A DNA stretch of 64,000 nucleotides, from contig NC_085866.1 in assembly GCF_034702125.1 (NCBI RefSeq), positions 11,475,954-11,539,953 on the forward strand, given 5' to 3'. Both the position numbers and the translations under genes were made by a program. The DNA is from Engraulis encrasicolus (Eukaryota > Chordata > Actinopteri > Clupeiformes > Engraulidae). The notes under the pieces were generated by a model. The model saw only the letters and a list, made by a program, of their open reading frames with translations. It was not told where the DNA came from and ran no database searches. This document shows positions 57,509 to 64,000 of the stretch, piece by piece; the first letter of the stretch is position 1, and every line of letters starts with the position of its first letter.

Positions 57509-60421
57509 ATGAAAAGACAGGGAGGCACGATTTATAACTACTTTAAGAGAAACAGATCAGGCTCAGAACAGATCAGCAGCCCTGGCAGCCCTCATCCTGG
57601 GACTAGTCAGGAAAGTCAGGCAGAATTCAGCCTGTCATCATCACCAGGTTTGAACATACAGAAGCAGTCACATGTTCAGTTATTTTAAATTATATTTAAC
57701 ATTATTTCAGATGTTCAGTTCAGTCATTTTAAGTTATGTTTAACATTGTTTTGGATGCTGGTTAACGTTGTATGTTTATTTTTTAGATAATGGTTGCATT
57801 TTATTTTGATAAAACTATTGAATGAATATTTTTATACTATTTAGGTTTGAGACTGGACCGAGATGATAGGTCCCAACCTGGAACCCTCACGGAGGAGTGT
57901 CAGGCACAACACAGCCCACCATCACCAGGTCAGAGCAAGTCAGACATGCCAAGTTCAGTCAGTGTGATATTGTTCTGTAATATGTCATTTATAGTATGTG
58001 TTGTTTTTTATGGTCATTTATTTGTATAATGATAATTATTATTGTTTCACAATATAGTTCCTTCTGAGGAAGGGTCCGATGCTTCTGAGCAGGATGATGA
58101 CCCAGACCCAGAACAACCAGAGCCTGAAGATGTGTCCAGCACTGCCTTTGCACCTTCAAAAGGGCCCAGTGGTAGGTCTATTTATCTGAGACTTGCTAGT
58201 TTGCTGTTTCTGATAACCTTCTGCATCTCTGACTCTCAACTATGATTCATTGTATTATGTTACAGATATTTCAACGTCGAGAGAAGAGGTACCAGTACAG
58301 CCACATTTGAGTAAATACCCCAAGACCCTCCATGGCACCAGCAAGAGGGCCTTCAATAGCAAGTGGTACACGCACAATTCATGGCTTGAGTATTCAGTGT
58401 GTAAAAACTCTTGCTACTGCTTTGCCTGTAGGCATTTTTCGTTGCCCAATGCCCCTGAGTCTGCCTTCACGTCCAATGTGGGCTTTTCAAATTGGAAAAA
58501 GGCACTGTCAAATGAGGCAGGATTTAAACAACATTCTAAATCTGAGCTTCATATTAACGCAATGTATGCATGGTCTGAGTTCAAAAGGGGGAAAGAAGCA
58601 AATCAGACTTTGTTAAATGCGCTAAATGAAAAGCACCATAAAAAGGTGCAAGAAAACAGGCACTACATCAAAACAATTGCACAAGTCCTCCTCTTGACCG
58701 CCACCCAAAACATGGCCCAAAGGGGTCATGAAGAGTCTCAAGACTCTAAAAACAAGGGTAACTTCCTGGCAATACTTGACGAAATTGCAAAACATGACAG
58801 CTTCATACAGCAAAGGTTAGAGGCATCTGGTAATGCGAAGTACACCTGTCACCAGATCCAAAATGAGATGCTTCAGACATTAGCTGAAATGGTCCAAAAA
58901 CAAATAATTGCAGAAGTGAAAGAAAGTGAAGTCTTTAGTGTTATGGCTGACGAAACAAAAGATTTGAACAAAAAGGAACAAATGTCATTGGTGGTGCGCT
59001 ACTACTACAATGGTGCCATACATGAAAGCTTCCTGTGCTTCCAAGCAGCTGAGACCCTTAATGCAGAAGGCCTCAGTCAAATGATTGTCCGTTGTCTAGA
59101 GAGACATGGTCTAGACTACAGAAGCAACTTGGTGGGACAAGGTTATGACGGAGCTTCTGTCACGAGTGACAAGCATTCTGGGGTTGCAGCAAGAATACAG
59201 AGCAATGCCAGATTTGCGTTTTACGTGCATTGCAATGCTCATTGCTTAAATTTAGTTCTTGTTGACTCTACAAAAGCAGTGCCTGAAGTTGTAGACTTTT
59301 TTGCACTTCTGCAGCAGCTATATAACTTCATATCTGGCTCTTATGTGCACCTGAAGTGGCTTGATGTTCAGCGGGAACTATATCCATCACAGCAGCCCAG
59401 GGAACTACAGTCCCTTTCAGACACCAGGTGGGCCTGCAGATATGCAGCATGCCGCAATGTTAGGGACAGACTTCCTGCAGTGCTTAAACTACTGCAAGAT
59501 CTCTCGCTTGAAAAACAGGGTGAAAGATCAGTACTAGCAAGGGGGCTTCTTTCACAAATTGACTTGCAGTACTTGGGGCTTTTGGTCACATTCTGTGAAG
59601 TACTTGGGGATGCCAAGTGTCTGTCAGACATGCTCCAGTCCAGGACTCTCAACTTAGCAAGGGCTGTGGATTTAGTGCAGTCTCTTAGAAGCACTTTCCA
59701 CGATTACAGATCTGACGACTATTTTATCAAACTATGGAAAGAAGTTGAGGAGCTTGCACAACAATGTGAAATTGGTGTGCAAGCACACAAAAAAAGGCAA
59801 AGGAAAATTAGCTCAAAATTCCTAGACTCCCTGATGATGAGCTCAGTAGGGCAGAGACAGTGGAATGAAGAGGACTTCCCTAGAGCACTATTTTACCAAG
59901 TGATTGACTGTCTGATTGGTGAGCTGGATAGGCGTTTTTCTGGCAAAAATTGTGAAATCATGCATGGTGTGCAGTCTCTGAATCCAAATAGTGCAACTTT
60001 TCTAAATGATGAGCCTCTGTTTGCCTATGCCCAAACCTTTGAGTCGGATATATGTGACCTTAGACACGAAGTTCACCAAACAAAGCGGCTGCTAGATAGG
60101 AGAACGAAAAAGGGTTTAGACAAACCAGCTTCTGTACTTGAATTTCTTGTGTTTCTTGAGCCCTACAAAGAAGTGTTTCATGAGTTATTCAGGCTCTGCA
60201 AAATTGCCATTGTGACACCAGTCAGCACTGCTTCCTGTGAGAGAAGCTTCTCTGCCCTAAAGCTAATAAAAACGCATCTCAGGACAACAATGCTGGATGA
60301 CCGGCTGAATCATCTAGCCATTCTAAGTGTTGAGTCCAGGAGGGCACGTGCCCTTGACATGGATGATTTTGTCAATCATTTTGCCACTTCTCATCAAAAT
60401 AGAAGAATTGTGCTTTTTTGA
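57509..60421 (+). CDS. hAT transposase, ZMYM1-like, 4 exons, apparently intact
   Basis: Exons are 57509-57647, 57845-57928, 58058-58171 and 58266-60421. They total 2493 nt, for 830 residues and TGA. All introns are phase 1 with GT-AG ends. The protein starts MKRQGGTIYNYFKR, followed by Ser/Pro-rich and acidic linker exons (DDDPDPEQPEPED). The large exon begins with a TTF-type zinc finger (SKRAFNSKWY, NSWLEYSVCKNSCYCFACRH). A DUF4371-type RNase H-like core follows with acidic residues in VMADETKD and GYDGAS and the HCNAHCLNLVL block. The end is a hAT dimerisation domain (VSTASCERSFSALKLIKTHL, LNHLAILSVE). No stop or frameshift was seen, and the length equals intact family members. It could be a young mobile copy or a host-retained gene. 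I found no matching terminal repeats. Confidence 0.88.
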
Positions 60422-60534
60422 AGTAGTTACGGCAATGCTTTGCACTCAAGTTCACTTAATTGCTAAAAATCTATGTGACACAGTCACAATCAGCACAAAA
60501 GTTTGCACACGCACACAGTACACTTGATACACCC

Positions 60535-60556
60535 CCCCCCACACACACACACACAC
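60535..60556. repeat. C-run and short (CA)n after hAT gene
   Basis: Nine or so C followed by ACAC units, in the 3' flank of the transposase gene. Confidence 0.85.
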
Positions 60557-60645
60557 TGAACAGAAGCTGAAGACTAACACTTATGGACAATATGCAATGT
60601 GCAAAGAGTGAAGTGTGCAAGTATCATGGTGGAAGAAATGTTCAT

Positions 60646-61066
60646 GGACAGTACTGCCGTGCTAAGGCAAAAGACCGTAACTTCAAATTTGGTCAAAAAT
60701 GAGTTTTTGACGTATCTGGAACCACATGCCTTAGTTTCATCATGTACATAAATACCAAGCCCAAATTCGGTTGTTTTGGGGCAAAAAACAAGATGCAGTT
60801 TTGCCGTAAGTTCAGAAGTACAAGGCGATACTGAGGCAGAAGCCCGTAACGTCAGATACGCCTTTTTGCCTTCCTCTCACCCTTGTCCTGAACATTCGAA
60901 TTATGTTACTGTGCGCCGCCTCGAAGTTACGCCTTTCTGCCTTCTGATGATAACCCACTCCTGAACATTCCAATGGAGCCTCTGTGCACTGCCCCGAAGT
61001 TACGGCTCTCTGCTTTATTATGACTGCCATCAAAATATTCCCGCGCTGGAGTTACGGTGTACTGTC
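60646..61066. repeat. Element with tandem about 72-bp GAAGTTACG units
   Basis: Opens GACAGTACTGCCGTGCTAAG and closes GAGTTACGGTGTACTGTC (weak inverted ends). Between about 60863 and 61056 there are three diverged tandem units. Each has TTTxTGCCTT, CTGAACATTC, CTGTGC and a closing CGAAGTTACG. Earlier CCGTAACTTC/CCGTAAGTTC words point the other way. No coding. Confidence 0.6.
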
Positions 61067-61174
61067 ATACTGTTAAATCACCTCATACACACATAAATAA
61101 AAAGTTGTTCTGTACATGCAATACGTGGCTTGCTGTGTTTGACGTTGTGAAGAGTTGTTACTAGGTTGTGAAGA

Positions 61175-61238
61175 ATGGCATTCTCTCGAGGGAAAATGAT
61201 GATGGAGATGGCATTGAAACGTAAATACCAAGATGAAG
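61175..61238 (+). CDS. Orphan first exon, shared with 39591
   Basis: ATG 61175 starts MAFSRGKMMMEMALKRKYQD-E and ends G|GTAAG at 61239. It is the counterpart of the exon at 39591-39658, with 14 of the first 22 codons giving the same residue or a close one. Product unknown. No downstream exon was recognised in the remaining 2.7 kb. Confidence 0.42.
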
Positions 61239-61531
61239 GTAAGAATTTTGGTGTATTAAAAAAAAGTTAATCTTGCTCGGTACTTTATAGCAGCGATGAC
61301 TGCAGGTAGCGTTGACAGCGAAGAAGCAAATGTTAATGTACTCGGCTAACCCTACTTTACAAACTGGACTTAATGTACACCACACACAATAAGTGCCCGT
61401 TATCAAGCGATGTATTGGGCTATATTACGATGTTTCAATTCCCAGCCAATAAAACCGGTTTATGACACTTCAGGTTTGTTGTTCAATGACAGTCCACTGA
61501 CGGCAAGCTAAGGGATTGCTGTTGCAATGAC

Positions 61532-61532
61532 G

Positions 61533-61599
<67 letters not shown>
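61532..61599. repeat. (CA)n microsatellite
   Basis: CA units with one CGCG interruption. Confidence 0.96.
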
Positions 61600-61600
<1 letters not shown>

Positions 61601-62585
61601 ACCTCCAACAACACCGGCAGCAGCATTAAATCCACCACGAGCTTTAAAAACTTTCTGCCAGATAGCTAGTGGGCTATGTGGGAAAGTTGAGGCTAGTCGA
61701 AGCCAGCAGAATAATACTGATTTGGCGTTCATGGCGTTAAGGGTGCTTTGATCCACAGCCGGTGATATGAGGATATAGGCCTAGTCTACCTGAAAATAAA
61801 TGTGCATGGCCTGACAATGACAGAATGGCTTATCTGACCGCAAAGATAACTGCTAGTTGAAACCATGACAAAACGACACACACATGCACGCAACCAGCAG
61901 GAATATAATAAACCAATCCCTACCTTTGGACGCTGATTTAACCCTTTAATGCATAAGCCATTGGACTCACACTAACGCATAACATGGGTCTAAATAGACC
62001 CGCATTCATTTCCAATGCAATTCTGAGCATTAATCATGTATTCTCTCACACAACTTCTAAAACCAATACATTTGATCTCATAATTCTTCTAAAAGTAATT
62101 ACATAGGTGGTCCTTAATTCAAAAAAGTATTTTTTAAAATGTTCTTATATTTTTATTTTACAAATAAACATGAATTTGGAATTAAATCACTAATTTCTAG
62201 ACGTGGATCGAAAATGGCCCGCATTCATTTCTAATGGAAGTCTAAATCTTTCACTCTAATAACTTCCACAATTAATGTATTTTAATAGCTAATGGATTAA
62301 AAGTTGTGATTTAGGCTGTTTTTAATGCACAAAATGGGTGTTATTTTTTGTATCTTATATAAATAAACACACAAATAATTTCCCCCATTATTGCAGACAT
62401 AGCCTAAGTCTGAAGTGTTTCACGTTAGGAACTAAAATATATTTAAAAGGATTCCAGTCAGGAACAAATAAACTGCGGACAGTTTTTGACCACTGTTGAC
62501 CACTGCTGACCTATTGGATTTAAGCATTCCAGGTCATGCATATTTGTGTAATAAGAGACGGTGTGATCGGAGGAGCCCAATAGCC
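61600..62585. other. No gene recognised
   Basis: AT-rich DNA. Two diverged GGTCxxxAxxxGACCCGCATT-CATTT-type segments (about 61988 and 62204) hint at an old internal duplication. Confidence 0.4.
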
Positions 62586-63674
62586 TATATCAGGGCATAA
62601 TTAATGTGCATAATTATTAGGCAACTTTGCTTTCCTATGGGAAAATATGTCACAAAAGACATCTAACAAACTCCAGAAATACTATAAACAATTTTGATGT
62701 CTTCCAGAGGGGTGTGGCTGTCTTGAAATATTGGTCACGTCCATCTAAAGCACTGTTACAAAGCCATCAGTGTCACATGACATGAGCTCACAAAGTCACT
62801 GCCAGATTTAGAAGAATTGAAGATGAAACTACCACAAAAGTATTACCTGAAGTTCTGTTATATTCCAGAACTGAAACCTACATTGAGTGTCCACAAGAAC
62901 ATTGTATTCAGCACTCAGAGACATGGCCAAGGTAAAACAGGCTGAAACCTGAAGACCACTCAACAAGAAACTTAAGTCAAGACTGGGTCAAGAAATGTCT
63001 TTAGACAGTTTTTTTCAATGGTTTTATGAACTAGTGAAGGTGACTGTTAATGGACCAGGTAGATGAGTCTATGGCTAGATCAGCAATGTGCACACTTACA
63101 TGAGTTCCTGAGTTCCACTCAAATGCCAGCAAAGTACAGCATAAATACCATGGTCTTCAAAAGATGCAAATGTCTTCATCTCAATGATCCAGCCATGGGC
63201 TCATCCACCCCGTCTGTCAAGAGTCACTTTCCCAAGTCCATAATAGGCCTAACTTTGAAAACTCTGTCCCCAGGTATTTTTGACCCAGTCTTGACTTAAT
63301 TAACTTGTCTAGTGTCATCCCTTCTTACCTTGGCCATATCTCTGAGTGCTCAATGCCCTGTTCTTCTGGACACTTGGTGTAGGTTTCTGTTGTGTAATAT
63401 TATACAGTAGGACTGCAGGGTAATACTTTTTTGTAGCTCCACCTTAAATTCTTCTCAATTTTTGGCAGTGACATTTCTTACGAGACTGATGACTTTGTAA
63501 TGATGCATTTCATAATTCTGTGGTAAAGTGACCAACGTCTTGCCAATTTCACGACAGCCACATCCCTCTAGAAGACTTCAAAATTGTTAATCGACTTTTC
63601 AGAGTTTGTTAGATCTATTTTGTGGCCCATTTTCCAAGAAGACAACAAATAATAATTATGCACACCTGATATAA
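62586..63674. mobile_element. Palindromic Tc1 derivative (two 5' halves)
   Basis: The left end TATATCAGG...GTGCATAATTATTAGGCAAC is a well-known fish Tc1 terminus. On plus it continues with decayed transposase N-terminal DNA, including TGTTATATTCCAGAACTGAA and TCAGAGACATGGCCAAGGTA. From about 63150 the same sequence returns inverted (TACCTTGGCCATATCTCTGA, TGTTCTTCTGGACACTTGGT), ending AATAATTATGCACACCTGATATA. Both outer ends are therefore the 5' end of one element and the DDE core is missing. The palindrome is about 1.09 kb. Confidence 0.82.
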
Positions 63675-64000
63675 GGTGTTGGGCACCTTCGACCACAGCC
63701 CCATATTTTTATACAAATATGCATGGCCTGGAATGCTTAAATCCGATAGGTTTTCAAGTTCATATAGATTCCTGTTGGAAAATAAGCATAAAAAAGACAA
63801 TATGGTCAAAAAACATGTTTGCCTAATAATTCTGTATATAAAAAATGAATGCGGATCATTTTTGACCCATGTGTGTAAATATCATACAATTGTATAAAAA
63901 GATGTATATTTCAAAGAATAAACATAAAGTATTTTAATTAAGTATCGATGTTGTTAGTTAATACTCCATAAATGATGAAAAGTTGGACTTTTAGTAAAAT
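63675..64000. other. Right edge, no gene recognised
   Basis: AT-rich DNA with a stray TTGCCTAATAATTCTGTATA at about 63818, perhaps another Tc1 end. Confidence 0.35.

Noticed and set aside
59368..59694. Minus frame inside the hAT gene
   Set aside because: Antisense shadow of an intact, domain-bearing plus exon.

Overview
The window is nuclear DNA of a ray-finned (teleost) fish. The evidence is long (CA)n/(GA)n microsatellites, tRNA-derived SINEs, L2-type LINE pieces, many short hAT-type elements with 8-bp target duplications, Tc1, pogo and PIF/Harbinger transposase remains, and vertebrate-style split genes with GT-AG introns. I cannot name the species. There are no bacterial-style operons, tRNA genes, rRNA genes or CRISPR arrays. 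Every call was made by reading the sequence; none was checked by alignment or database search.

From 1 to 6.8 kb there is intergenic DNA with microsatellites, an hAT MITE with a perfect 8-bp duplication, a fold-back element and a SINE. From 6.8 to 16.6 kb lies the one well-supported host gene: a five-exon, plus-strand gene for a 296-residue protein with a signal peptide, a death-fold domain and one transmembrane helix (TMDD1-like). All four introns are phase 1 and all are loaded with repeats. Intron 4 is almost wholly two SINEs and two MITEs laid end to end.

From 16.6 to 25 kb I see no gene, only microsatellites, a SINE with a 16-bp duplication, and MITEs. From 25 to 29.6 kb there is a graveyard of broken coding sequences: a pogo-type transposase split by a SINE, an L2 fragment, an hAT-like C-terminal exon, a LINE reverse-transcriptase tail, and a free-standing two-exon copy of the P2X7 cytoplasmic ballast domain with a SINE in its intron. 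From 30 to 41 kb there are nested elements: a 2.3-kb hAT element carrying a TTAA-flanked element, pieces of THAP-associated transposase, a BESS-motif fragment, a THAP first exon, a 2.7-kb inverted repeat enclosing a Tc1 relic that itself holds a MITE, and a palindromic Tc1 derivative.

From 41.4 to 45 kb there are three diverged copies of a non-coding repeat. From 46.3 to 50.8 kb lies an unclassified transposon whose first 125 bp occur twice, identically. From 50.8 to 55.8 kb is a PIF/Harbinger pair: a DDE transposase on plus and its Myb/SANT-like partner on minus, convergent, both frameshifted, with the 3' tail of the transposase present three times. From 57.5 to 60.4 kb is the best-preserved mobile gene, a four-exon, apparently intact 830-residue hAT transposase of the ZMYM1-like group. 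The last 3.5 kb hold a tandem repeat, a small conserved first exon shared with a locus at 39.6 kb, and a second palindromic Tc1 derivative.

No cooperating defence or metabolic system is visible. The interest lies in the TMDD1-like gene, the intact hAT gene, the stand-alone P2X7-type domain, and the unusual number of palindromic transposons that could make hairpin RNA.
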